Both the position numbers and the translations under genes were made by a program. DNA of 64,000 nucleotides from the NCBI GenBank assembly GCA_037447655.1, contig JBBHKE010000834.1, forward strand, positions 642,499 to 706,498, in the 5' to 3' direction. The notes under the pieces were generated by a model. The model made no database searches and had not been told where the DNA came from. It was given only the letters and a program-made list of their open reading frames with translations. The DNA comes from Zygnema cylindricum. Taxonomy: Eukaryota > Streptophyta > Zygnematophyceae > Zygnematales > Zygnemataceae. Shown here one piece after another: positions 11,815-20,883 of the stretch. Numbering within the stretch: the stretch's first letter is position 1; each line of letters starts with the position of its first letter.

Positions 11815-12013
11815 TACCGCGAATCATTATTGCACTAAAGAAATTATTAGAGTAAAGAAAAAAATAGCGTCATTCATTCAAATTAAGTGCCAGAATACGT
11901 GGCGGATTATGGTCCATGTCCTTAAATAGTGTAATTTGTTCTATTTAAGGTATCAATGTAAAAATTTTGGGGTGCCGATATAGAGTACATAAGGCTAATA
12001 ACGATTGACGGTG
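11815..12013. mobile_element. MITE copy C, 199-bp internally deleted derivative
   Basis: It has the same TIR family (one end degenerate, TACCGCGAATC; other end GATTGACGGTG) and TA flanks, at the equivalent position in a second tandem copy of the hAT-internal unit that hosts copy B. It most likely arose by duplication of a MITE-bearing unit followed by deletion, or by independent insertion at the same site. Confidence 0.7.
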
Positions 12014-12306
12014 TAGTACATTATTCATTTCGCAAATCTAAGGGAACGCGACAAATCGTAACTATTGGCTTATTCATACGTCGTACATTAGATAATTTTG
12101 TACTTTTTCGGTTACGGGCGGGCACGGTTAGTCGCGAAAAATCGAGTTTCGGTTAACTTATATTTTCGTAAACGCTGGTCGGTTAACGGTTAACAATTTT
12201 GCAGCGTGACATAACCCGGTCGGGCGTCGGTTACTTAGATTTTGAAAAAAAAAACGGTCGGTTTCGGTTATGTAAAATTTTGACTTTTGCGACCTATACT
12301 ACGCTT

Positions 12307-12665
12307 AAGCTACAGAACTAAAGGGAGCGTTCGAGTGATCGAACCGCAAACAATGTAATTGCAAGTTGGTGATATCGTAACATCAGATACTCGACTACGT
12401 TCGAATAGGGCGGAAGAAAAAATACGGAAAACTGATGATATCACAGTAGCGATACCGATATGGTTGGATGACCAACAATGGTAATCAGCGGCTCAATGTA
12501 CCGATCGGCGATGCCCTTCCAAGGAGTACAATCTATTTCCCCACAAATCTTGCTCAGGTGTACACCACTAGAAATCAAAGATATCCTTCAATAAGATCGT
12601 ACGGAGATTCTCGGTAGCCGTACATCCAGTTATTGATTAAATTGCATCTCCTAGCTATCTAAAAG
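12307..12665. other. Unassigned spacer
   Basis: About 360 bp between the hAT target duplication and the 3' end of a LINE. I see no ORF, RNA gene or repeat relationship to the rest of the window. Confidence 0.5.
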
Positions 12666-13760
12666 TTCTTTATTGCAAAAAATGCGATGGCAAAACCATC
12701 TGAGTACAAAAAGTGAAGAACTGAAAAAAAAATTGGAGACTACGAGAGTCACAAAAAAGTAATCTACTCCTAAAAACTGAAACGAAACAAAGCAATACTA
12801 ACAAGAGCAAAGAACCGAAACAAAACAACAACAAACTTAAACCGCCAACAAAATGAAAAAACCTAGACTAGACTACCCCTAGAAAAACTAAAGTCGACAA
12901 CCACGGAGATCATGGATGTGAACCGGGTCCCTTGGCGGAAGGTCTAAAGACCTTGCCCGTCCTTAGCTAGTGTGCAACGTCCAAGGAGAGCCGTAACTTG
13001 CACCCGTTGAAGTGCAATTCAGACACGTTGTCGCTAGAACACAACCAAAAGACTCGATGGAGGACTCCCTGGACCCCGGGACTGAAACGTTTTTCGCGCA
13101 CAGTGGCGAAGGAATTCATCGAAAGACTTGTCCAAAGATCAAAAAATCTCTACTGCAAATGGGACAAATTGGTCCGACGGGTCTCGGTGAACCTAGTCTC
13201 TTTCTTTTGTAGCCGCTGCGTCCCGAGCCGCCACACTTAAATGCGAAGACGCGCGAGATGAAATGTGTGCCCCACTCGGATCCGTGAGGACCACATCGCC
13301 AAGCGTCCTCCAACCACCATGAAGAAAAACCAAGTCAACCCGAGGGCTCCGAGAACCCTTAGATTGGGGCCGGGGTGGAAGTATATTGGAAACCTCATGT
13401 TTAACGGTGTAGCCTGCCTCGGCACCAATGGCAACAATGACATCTCGCACCAAATCATGCGCGATAGTTTGTTCCCCCTCATGCCAGCAACTAAGCAAAT
13501 GGATTCCCTCTGCATCAATGGGTTGGTTACAAACGCATTGAGCCCCCCCCAAAAGCGGAGGGTGAGGCTAACCCAGCTGCAAGCGTAGAGTAGAAGTAAA
13601 TTGGTGGGACGATAGACGTAGCGTCGAAAAAGTTGGTGTTGCTTGTAGCCACGCACCAGCCCCAGACTCATTGAAACTCTGAGACCTCCATAAGTCCTCA
13701 GAGTGGACAGCTTCCAAAAAGCCTCTAGGATAATCCTGACCCCTTTGTGTTCAAGCAAAA
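12666..13760 (-). mobile_element. 3' part of a non-LTR retrotransposon (LINE), copy i
   Basis: The minus strand carries the C-terminal zinc-knuckle/endonuclease-like domain (next entry), then a 3' UTR that ends in a short hairpin (complement of gatgg-caaaa-ccatc, 12686-12700) and GCAATAAAG. The same 3' end, hairpin plus AATAAAG, recurs at 41543-41590 and 57451-57480, defining a LINE family. The 5' part and RT are missing or unrecognisable. Confidence 0.7.
13193..13552 (-). pseudogene. LINE pol C-terminal domain: CCHC knuckle plus restriction-like nuclease-type segment
   Basis: Seen: GAQCVCNQPIDAEGIHLLSC ... H, a C-x-C...H-x3-4-C...H zinc-knuckle arrangement, followed by PRVDLVFLHGGWRTLGDVVL-TDP and AARDAAATKERD. 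A knuckle followed by a D...GDVV...K-x2-D/Y arrangement is reminiscent of the PD-(D/E)XK endonuclease that follows the RT in R2/CRE/NeSL-type non-LTR elements; that assignment is inference. The parallel domain in the LINE at 57.4-59.6 kb supports the family. The frame breaks upstream. Confidence 0.6.
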
Positions 13761-14019
13761 ATAACTGCCACCCTGGCAGACAAAAACTCTAACCACCTTC
13801 ACCCCTGTGAAGGCAAGACTCCCCTGAGTCGATAGCAAAAGGAATCTCTGAATTTGCTCCCCTGAGCAATAAGTTATGAAGGGTCAAAGTTGACCTTTTG
13901 TACAGAAGCTCTCTGGGAGAGAGGGTCCTATCTTCTAATTTTTCTAAGTCCTATCTCTCTCACAGACTCTATCTTCTGATGTACGGAACCAATCAGATTA
14001 CAGTTCCGTACGCAAAAGT
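13761..14019. other. Unassigned segment between LINE and TRIM LTR
   Basis: Short pyrimidine-rich stretches and a GTAC-containing inverted motif (gtacggaacc ... ttccgtac, about 13981-14011). Nothing recognisable otherwise. Confidence 0.4.
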
Positions 14020-14247
14020 TGTTGGATTGGCACGTGAAGCCGGTCCAATACGGGGTAGAATATGGAAATATCCATACTCGAGCCGCCCGTAATAAATCGG
14101 TACGGACCCGCCAGTCTCAACATCGAGCTGGTGGCACAGTGGTAGTGCGTTCGCAGCTGATTGAAAGGTCCCAGGTTCGAACCCTGGCCGGCTCAATTTT
14201 CCCAAGTGTGGGACATGCCGAATCCCGGATTTCTAGGAAATCTAACA
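14020..14247 (+). mobile_element. Solo LTR of the tRNA-bearing TRIM
   Basis: 228 bp, beginning TGTTGGATTGGCACG and ending GGAAATCTAACA, so it has canonical TG...CA ends with the imperfect inverted pair TGTTRGATT/AATCTAACA. It is homologous end to end to the two LTRs of the TRIM at 20360-20878. I see no target duplication; the right end lies 3 bp from a copia LTR. It contains a tRNA-like sequence at 14125-14194. Confidence 0.8.
14125..14194 (+). other. tRNA-like cloverleaf inside TRIM LTR
   Basis: The acceptor arms GAGCTGG/CCGGCTC pair over 7 bp. The D-arm is GCAC-AGTGGTA-GTGC, with an A-box-like TGGCACAGTGGTAGTGCG. The T-arm is CCAGG-TTCGAAC-CCTGG, with a B-box GGTTCGAACCC. The anticodon stem is damaged in this copy. 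Length is 70 nt. The loop lacks the usual T33, so it is unlikely to work as a translating tRNA; an internal Pol III promoter is plausible. Confidence 0.75.
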
Positions 14248-14250
14248 CAC

Positions 14251-15887
14251 TGTACTCACGGTATTTTCAAAACCCTAATTTTCGCTAGCCATAATATTGT
14301 TGTTTTTAAAAACTTAGTTTCGTGCGTACGCGACTTTTAGTAGGCTTGAGACGTTTCGTGCGTATATTATTAATGTGGAGGTTTGAATGGATTCACGGAT
14401 TGGGGGAGCGAACGTACGGATGAAACTAAAGTGAAGTAAGTGAGTTATTGAGTGGCGTGACTATGCTGAAAGAAATGGACGGCGGATCGCCAAGCGATCC
14501 GATTTGAAATGTACGAAACGTTGCGGCGCATTTATTTGAAACAAGAGTACTTTAAATAAGACAACACAGCTACTACAAAGCTGCGGTTATTTTTGGATAT
14601 GTCTAGGTATATGACAATGCAGCTGTGACGAAGCTGAAAATGCAGCTGCTGTTGATATGAATCAAGTCGGTGGACGAGATTCATACGAAGATCACAAGTG
14701 ACTGAACAAGATGACTTTTCGGAGATGTTAGTGTAAATATTTGGTTGGACACTGGTTTGTCATTTTGTTAATTAGTTTATTAGTGTAGATGAATTCATTC
14801 TAACATACATCGAATTATTCGGGTATACTCGTAGTAATTTAGGTAGGTGGTAGTTAATGTACGACTGGTATGCCTCCGTACATACAGTAGTGAACTCTTT
14901 GACTATTACTTGTAGGACTTTGATTATTGAGATATCACAGTCAAGTTTATCAAAGCAATGGCAAACTAGTTTTTGCATCTTTGACCTATTGGTGTGATCA
15001 CCTTGTTTGGATTTTTCATTTAAAACTTTGTGAAACTATTATATGATTCAGAATATGTATGTGTGTGCAGTTTCATTCCATACTGTTATATTTGTAATAT
15101 TCTGTGAGAGGTCTAAGCGGTTAGTTTGTGAAGATGTCAACTGTTTTTGTGGAACTTTAGAACTTATATCTTCTAAATTCCGTGGTGGATTGACTGTAAC
15201 TTTGGGAGCTTTTAGTGTCTATAGTATACTGCCTATTGGTGTAGTTTAAGGGGATTTTATTCTTTGTGGAGTAATCTGTGTTGTATGAACACAACTGTTT
15301 TTGAGGTAGTCTGTGGTGCTTCCGAGAGTAATCCATGGCTGAAATATGTTATGAATAACAAATCTAAGTGACGAAACACTAAATTTTAATGCGCTTAAAA
15401 CAAAACAGCGTGTTTCAACTATTTTCAGTTTCGGCGCCGTACAACTAATGTTGGTTTCGCTTAGTAATCGTTAATCGCGACAGTCCACCCGATTGTTCTT
15501 CAGAAGTACGGTCCACCTGGGCGCGTACAGTTGTGCTTAGTCACTTGTGGTCCCCGCACGAATCACGTCCGTAGACTTGATTCGTTAACAACGGTACTTG
15601 TTATTCCTTAAAGGTAATTGTTCCCAAATGCACGCTTTTAATTCGGCCAGTCCGAACTTGTGATTCTGCTCGTTGATAATCAACACGTGTATGTTGTTGT
15701 CGACGCTCTTCCGGAATATCTACACAAAGCTTATATATTGACGCGTGTCCTTGTAGACATACAACATACTCTGCTACAGTAACACTAATAAAAGTAAGTA
15801 TCACAATTTGACTTAGACAGAAATATTCTAAGTCCTAAAATCCCCCTCACACTATTACCTGCTAAGATCAAAGCTTTAATTTCAGCA
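14251..15887 (-). repeat. E3 3' LTR, interrupted by mini-element
   Basis: 14251-14297 plus 15361-15887 match the 5' LTR at 22055-22619 (shared motifs: TGTACTCACGGTA, CTAATTTTCGCTAGCC, AGTGACGAAACACTAAATTT, TAATAAAAGTAAGTAT). The uninterrupted copy at 22090-22100 reads GCTAGCCGT-AATCT-AAGTGACG, i.e. the pre-insertion site of the mini-element. Confidence 0.8.
14298..15360 (+). mobile_element. One-LTR copia mini-element, copy 1
   Basis: 1063 bp, starting TGTTGTTTTTAAAAACTTAG and ending ...GTTATGAATAACA, flanked by the near-identical 5-mers AATAT and AATCT; the empty site with AATCT is visible at 22.1 kb. Its 3' half is homologous to the leader and first codons of copia gag E4 (minus strand around 24240-24700): both read ...GTGGTGCTTC(C/G)GAGAGTAAT.. 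then ATGGC(T/A)GAAA. The element therefore ends within a gag start rather than in a second LTR. Confidence 0.72.
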
Positions 15888-16881
15888 CTCCCTTAAAGCT
15901 TTAGACTCAGCTAGTCATTTAGTCTAATATCATCTCTGCAAAACTGTAACTTTGGTGCAAGGAGAGCCTTGGTTAGCATGTGTGCGACCATTTTTTCATT
16001 AGCCAAATAACACAATTTGATGACTCTAGCTAGCACCTTTTCTTGGACAAAGTGTAACTTGATATCTATGTGCTCACTTTTAAAGTGATGGCTCGGATTG
16101 GAGGCAATGGCAATGGCAATGGCAGCCCGATTATTGCACCAAATGAATTGAGGTCAAAATGCATGTACCCAAGTTCTTGTAGAAGTTCCTTCACCCATAG
16201 GAGCTCTTTAAGTGCAGAGCTTGCAACCATATACTTTGACTCCATTGTTGACTGTGCCGTGACCTTCTGAAGCTTGCTGCTCCAGCAACACGTTCCATTT
16301 CTAATCTGCAAGACAAAACTAGTCGTTGACTTTCTGCTAGGCATGTCGCTATAGCTAGCATCGCTTCGAGTGTGCAACTTCACTTCTCCACCTCTGAGAA
16401 CAAGTTTGAGAGTCCGAGTCCCTGCCAGGTATCTCAGAACCCTCTTTGCAGCTTCCCAATCTGATTTCTTCGGATTATGCAAACTCCTACTTAGAACACC
16501 CACAGCAGCTGCGATATTCGGCCTTCTGTAATTCATAAAATAGACGAGGCTACCTACTACCTGCTTGTATGGTTTAGAGACCATAAACTCCTCCTGCCCT
16601 GACTCCTGACTCTCACTGAATAGAATACCAGAATGTGAGTCATCTCCCTCAAATTTATGTCTAAAATCCATAGGCGTTACACACCTGTTTACTTCCTTCA
16701 TTTCGAGTTTTTCAAGCATATTTCCTATAGCCTCCTTTTGACTTAACATGATTAGTTTCTTGTTCCTATCTCTCTCTACTTGTATTCCTAAAATATACTT
16801 GGCCTCTCCGAGGTTCTTCTTCTCAAATCTTGATTTTAAGGCTTCCTTAATGTGGTTTATTTCACTCATACATTTGCTAAT
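15888..16881 (-). pseudogene. E3 reverse transcriptase C-terminal part and RNase H
   Basis: Seen: GEAKYILGIQVERDRNKKLI, GSLVYFMNYRRPNIAAAVG, VLSRSLHNPKKSDWEAAKRV, the RNase H segment SDASYSDMPSRKSTTSFVLQ, and TAQSTMESKYMVAS. These are hallmarks of copia RT connection and RNase H. Near 16066-16140 a (GGCAAT)n expansion shifts the frame before the final SNPSHHF..., which continues in another frame to ~15890. Upstream the RT is cut by the mini-element at 16882. Confidence 0.85.
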
Positions 16882-17898
16882 TGTTGTTTTTGAAAAGTTA
16901 GTTTCGTGCGTACGCGACTTTTCGTGCGTACACAATGTTTCGTGAGTCTAGTACGCGATTTTAGTGCGTATGATATTTGGATTTATTGTGGAGGTTTCAA
17001 TAGATTTTCGGGTTGGGGGAGCAATGGTACTACTTGTTTTGGGACGTACGGAACTATTTGAGTGGCGCGAACAAACATATGAAAAGGTATAAAATGTGTA
17101 AGTCAAAGGTACGGACTAATTTGGATGAGATGACGTTACTTCGTCAAGTGAATTGTGTGAAGGATCAAGGATCAAGGATGCCGAATAAGATCTACGGACG
17201 GCGGCGCCGTCAGTTTGGTGAGGGACGCGAAATCGCGTCCATCACATGATATTTACTTTGGACTGTCCGGATTCGTTTGAGGGAATTCGTAAGAGTTGTA
17301 AATATTTGACAATGTTTTGTCCTGTATATTCATTATTAGTGTAGATCTCAGATACACTCACATTAATAGAGGTAGTTGATGAATTACGTACGGCTGGTAT
17401 GCCTCCGTACAGTTAGTAACAAGCTGTCGTGTATATTTGTAGGACTTGGACATTTTTAGACTTAGGAACATTTGGACAGAAACTGTTTTCTTCTCAATTT
17501 TGGGAATTTCATCTGAGAATTGCTCTCAGTTCTATTGGCAAAATTATCTGAAATTTTGCATGTGTGTTCCTCCTTCTATTGGCAATATTTTGGAAGATTT
17601 ACAAACTTAGTGTGTGTCTGGTTTGCTTGGGGATTCATTGTGATGTTTGTCAGATTTATCAAAGTTATGGTAGGCTGTTTTTCTGCAACTTTGACGGAGT
17701 GTTGTGATTATTCGGTTTGGTATTGTTATATGAAAATTGGTGGGAATACTAATTGGCCTAGAAAATATTTGGTTAAGTAGTTCCAACTTGTTTTGGTTAT
17801 TCTGTAGAATTCAAAGTGGAATTAAAGGAGGCTGTTTTGGGGTAGTCTGTGGTGCTTCCGAGGGTACATTCATGGCTGAAAAAGGGCTATGAACAACA
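16882..17898 (+). mobile_element. One-LTR copia mini-element, copy 2
   Basis: 1017 bp, from TGTTGTTTTTGAAAAGTTAG to ...GGGCTATGAACAACA, with a perfect 5-bp target duplication CTAAT (16877-16881, 17899-17903). It is inserted in the E3 RT just after the YVDD-type motif. Its ends (TGTTG...CAACA) are inverted repeats. Internal homology to copy 1 runs throughout, and its 3' end again coincides with the first gag codons of copia E4. Confidence 0.82.
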
Positions 17899-17903
17899 CT
17901 AAT

Positions 17904-18480
17904 AAGTAGTGGATCATCTACATATACAACAATATATAGTACTCCATCCTCCCCTTGCAATATATACACATAGCGATTTGAACTAATCCTTTTAAAACCT
18001 AGTCCAGTGAAAAACTCATCTAGCTTTAGGTTCCACATCCTAGGGCCTTGTTTTAGCCCATACAAAGATTTTAACAGTTTGCACACTAATTTCTCCTTTC
18101 CTTTTTTTTCATACATTTCAATTTGTTGCATATAAATATATTTTCTTCTAACTCTCCATGCAAAAAGGTTGTTTTGACGTCCATCTGATGGACTTCTATC
18201 TTCTCAATTGCAACTAAACTTAGCATATTTTTAACAGTTGGCAATCTTACAACCAGAGAGAGATTCTCCTCAAAATCAATTCCCTTTTTCTGATTGTAAC
18301 CTTTGGCCACAAGTCTAGCCTTTTACCATTCAATGGTGCCATCCGGGTTTAATTGTACCTTGAACACCCACTTACTCCCGATGGCTTTTCTGTTTGGAGG
18401 AATCTCCACCAACTCCCACGTTTGAGCTTTCATAATGGATTTCATCTTGTCATTTGCTGCCTCGATCCAGTGAGTTCTTT
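17904..18480 (-). pseudogene. E3 reverse transcriptase N-terminal part
   Basis: Seen: VAKGYNQKKGIDFEENLSLV, VHQMDVKTTFLHGELEENIF, KLLKSLYGLKQGPRMWNLKL, and YIVVYVDDPLLIS (catalytic DD intact). It joins across the mini-element to the RT/RNase H remnant at 15888-16881. Frameshift near 18120. Confidence 0.85.
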
Positions 18481-19855
18481 CTAGTGATGAGAAGGCCTCC
18501 CAAATGGTTAGAGGTTCCTTTGAGGCGGTAGAGCATGCAAAGTGCGATCAAGATTGCAAACGGCTGCTAGATCTCCTTCCTCTCATAAATTTTGAGGCTA
18601 AGATCGATGGATGCTGTCGTTTTTTGTCTGTCGTGGAGCGGGATGTGTGTCCTCCGAGAGTGGTGCAGCTAGCTCCGAGGGAGCCGTAAGAGGGACATAA
18701 AGGTCCGTGAACACAGTCACCATAGGTTGCTGCAGAGGAACCTGAAAGTAAATGATCTTCTTTGTGTCGAAGATGACATAATCCTGCAATTTTTCTTCCG
18801 CATGTTTATGTATCATTGTGAAATAATCAGCCGATTCTTCTTCATCTTTTATAATGATATTCCTTGACACATCTACTTTTTGTTTATCACATACCTACAC
18901 CGTATACCCCTTAGATGTATCATCATTTCCCATTAGATTACCCGGTAAGCCTTTCGGTTCCATTTTCCAATTATTTTGTGATGTGTTAAGAATGAAAGCA
19001 CTTATTGCCAAAAACTTTAAAATGACTGACCTAAGGTTTCCTACCTGTTTATAGCTCAAATGGTGTAGTGCTAAATGATCTTGATGCAATTTAATTCTTT
19101 ATATAAACTGCACAGTTAAGGCCCTCTGCCCAAAATTTCAAATCTACATTTTTGTCTGCAAGCATGGATCTAGCACTCTTTGTAACTGTTCTATTTAACC
19201 TTTCTCAAACACCATTCTGTTGAGGCGTATATGGAACCTTCAACTGCGATTAATATCTTCATCTAAAGAAACTTTTTAAATTCATTGGACATATACTCCT
19301 CTCTGTTGTTCGATCTTTATTCCAAAATCGGAACTCTATGTAATTTCTCCGCCCAAGCTTTGTAGTGTTTGAGGTGTTCGAACACTTCACTCTTCTCCTT
19401 CATAAAATAAACTTTTGTAAATCTAGAAAAATAGTCAGTAAATGTGACCATGAAGCGAAGTCCTCCTGCAACAAGCACCTGAGCCGGGCCTAAAACATCA
19501 AAATGCTGGGCCTAAAACATCAAAATGCAGGGCATAAAACATCAAAATGCATGAGTTGGAGTACTTTTTCCGAACGATAATCCGATTCCTGAGGAAACGG
19601 TAACGTATGAATTTTACCTAATGAGTATTTATCACAAGTCTTAACAAGCTAATCTGTGAGAGAAACACCTTCACCTTTGCCAGCATTTACCATTTTCCTC
19701 AAACTATCATTGTTAACATGTCATAATCTTTAATGCCACAACTCATTTTCAAAAAAAACACTAGAATAGAGAACATCATTTTCCTTAGTATTAGCCATAT
19801 CCATGCGGTACATTTTGCTTTCATCTCTAGTTCGTGTGGTGGCTACCTTTCCTAG
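18481..19855 (-). pseudogene. E3 integrase remnant (heavily decayed)
   Basis: Fragments in several frames: KMEPKGLPGNLMGNDDTSKG (integrase C-terminal domain), an EYMSNEFKKFL-like core stretch, VYFMKEKSEVF and a HRLPFPQES-type segment. Stops and frameshifts are numerous. Confidence 0.7.
19490..19556. repeat. 22-23-bp tandem repeat x3 in E3 integrase
   Basis: Three near-identical units of (gg)gcctaaaacatcaaaatgc. The sequence is single-copy in the related elements, so this is a local expansion, probably by replication slippage after the element died. Confidence 0.85.
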
Positions 19856-20221
19856 TTAACTAACAACTAGCCTATCCCCAATAAGGGTGACCTCAAATCC
19901 TTTGCTTTTAACAAGTGATGTAGAAAAAAGGTTCTTTTTGAAGTTAGCAACATACAAAACATTGTCAAGTGTTCTTTCAACTGACTTCCCTCTTACATCT
20001 ACCAGCAGAGAGACATCACCCTGAGCATTAGTTTGAACAATCATGCCACATGCATAGTCAATATTTTTTGCAGGTGTAGCCTTGAGATTAGTGAAGATCG
20101 ACTTGTTCCTTAACATGTGGGCCAATGCTCCCATGTCCATGATCCATCCGACGTCTTTTGAGCCCTCCATTGCTGCTGCCATAGCAAATAGTTTTGATTC
20201 ATCTTGTTCGTTCAAGTTCAA
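19856..20221 (-). pseudogene. E3 aspartic protease domain
   Basis: 122-residue open segment: AMAAAMEGSKDVGWIMDMGA-LAHM ... TLDNVLYVANFKKNLFSTSL ... GFEVTL. In copia elements the catalytic motif is D(S/T)GA; here it reads DMGA, which should abolish activity. Upstream it joins the gag remnant interrupted by the TRIM. Confidence 0.82.
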
Positions 20222-20359
20222 CGATTAATCCTCCTCAGTAGAAGATGAAAAAAACATAAAATTGGTTTGAACATGCTTTCCAGAGAAGCCCTGATTAATG
20301 GACTCGGCTGCCAACCCGACCTATATAGACCTGTTTCATTTGCCTTTTTCAGTTAAGGA

Positions 20360-20588
20360 TGTTAGATTTCCTAGAAATCCAAGATTCGGCATGTCCCACA
20401 CTTGGGAAAATTGAGCCGGCCAGGGTTCGAACGTGGGACCTTTCACTTCAGCTGCGAACGCACTACCACTGTGCCACCAGCTCGATGTTGAGACTGGCGG
20501 GTCCGTACCCATTTATTACGGGCGGCTCGAGTATGGATATTTCCATATTCTACCCTGTATTGGACCGGCTTCACGTGCCAATCCAACA
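20360..20588 (-). repeat. TRIM 3' LTR
   Basis: 229 bp, minus strand TGTTGGATTGGCACG...AAATCTAACA. It is nearly identical to the solo LTR at 14020-14247. It contains the tRNA-like sequence 20413-20483. Confidence 0.85.
20413..20483 (-). other. tRNA-like cloverleaf in TRIM 3' LTR
   Basis: 71 nt: acceptor GAGCTGG/CCGGCTC, D-arm GCAC/GTGC, anticodon arm TTCGC-AGCTGAA-GTGAA (one G-T pair), 5-nt variable loop, and T-arm CCACG-TTCGAAC-CCTGG with a damaged 5' strand. The formal anticodon would be CTG (Gln) but position 33 is G, not T. The A and B boxes are well kept. Confidence 0.75.
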
Positions 20589-20651
20589 CCCCCCCTCACG
20601 GGAAAGCCAGTCAAACCATCCGGTTCGGTGACATTGTGACGCCATGCTCAC
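20589..20651 (-). other. TRIM internal region (PPT side and putative PBS side)
   Basis: 63 bp between the LTRs. On the minus strand it begins GTGAGCATGGCGTCACAATG next to the 5' LTR and ends CGTGAGGGGGGG next to the 3' LTR. The G-run is a good polypurine tract. The start shows no obvious match to a tRNA 3' end. Confidence 0.7.
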
Positions 20652-20878
20652 TGTTGATTTCCAAAACATCCGGGATTCGGCATGTCCCACACTTGGGAAA
20701 ATTGAGCCGGCCAAGGTTCGAACCTGGGACCTTTCACTTCAGCTGCGAACGCACTACCACTGTGCCACCAGCTCGATGTTGAGACTGGCGGGTCCGTACC
20801 GTATTATTACGGGCGGCTCGAGTATGGATATTTCCATATTTTACCCCGTATTGGACCGGCTTCACGTGCCAATCCACA
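20652..20878 (-). repeat. TRIM 5' LTR
   Basis: 227 bp; minus-strand start TGTGGATTGGCACG, end GGAAATCAACA. It differs from the 3' LTR at several positions and by small indels, so the insertion is not recent. It contains the tRNA-like sequence 20704-20774. Confidence 0.82.
20704..20774 (-). other. tRNA-like cloverleaf in TRIM 5' LTR
   Basis: 71 nt. It has the same arms as the 3' LTR copy, with a T-arm CCAGG-TTCGAAC-CTTGG that still pairs (one G-T). Conservation of both acceptor strands, the D-arm and the B-box in three copies suggests that structure or promoter is under constraint. Confidence 0.75.
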
Positions 20879-20883
20879 AAGGA

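Larger units (their letters stand above)
10902..12298. mobile_element. Non-autonomous hAT element with 8-bp TSD
   Basis: The ends are CAGAGGTCGCAAA and (complement) TATAGGTCGCAAA. The 8-bp direct repeat CTACGCTT flanks the element exactly (10894-10901 and 12299-12306), which is diagnostic of the hAT superfamily. The subterminal regions are dense in GGTCGGT/ACCGACC-type repeats (e.g. 10905-11060, 12115-12270), probable transposase-binding sites. The interior holds two MITEs and a tandemly repeated ~90-bp unit but no transposase. Related copies lie at 47649-48250 and 60950-61550, and a partial one at 43081-43366. Confidence 0.88.
20360..20878 (-). mobile_element. TRIM retroelement with a tRNA-like sequence in each LTR
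   Basis: Complete 519-bp element inserted in E3 gag with a perfect 5-bp target duplication AAGGA (20355-20359, 20879-20883). In element orientation (minus) it has a 5' LTR at 20652-20878, a 63-bp internal region at 20589-20651, and a 3' LTR at 20360-20588. A polypurine tract GTGAGGGGGGG abuts the 3' LTR. Each LTR has TG...CA ends and carries a 71-nt tRNA-like cloverleaf. No coding capacity. The architecture parallels Cassandra TRIMs, whose LTRs hold 5S rRNA sequence. A clear primer-binding site was not recognised. Confidence 0.85.

Noticed and set aside
16882-17898. Simple solo LTR
   Set aside because: The terminal repeats and 5-bp duplication fit, but the 3' half aligns with the leader and first codons of copia gag E4, which a plain LTR should not contain. 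It is kept as a mini-element with that caveat.
20413-20483. A functional nuclear tRNA-Gln(CTG) gene
   Set aside because: The same sequence occurs in three copies, always inside a 230-bp TG...CA unit; position 33 is G and some arms are damaged. It is part of a retroelement LTR.
20360-20878. Two head-to-tail tRNA-derived SINEs
   Set aside because: There is no A-rich tail, the target duplication AAGGA flanks the pair rather than each unit, and a polypurine tract abuts the inner LTR end. TRIM is the simpler reading.
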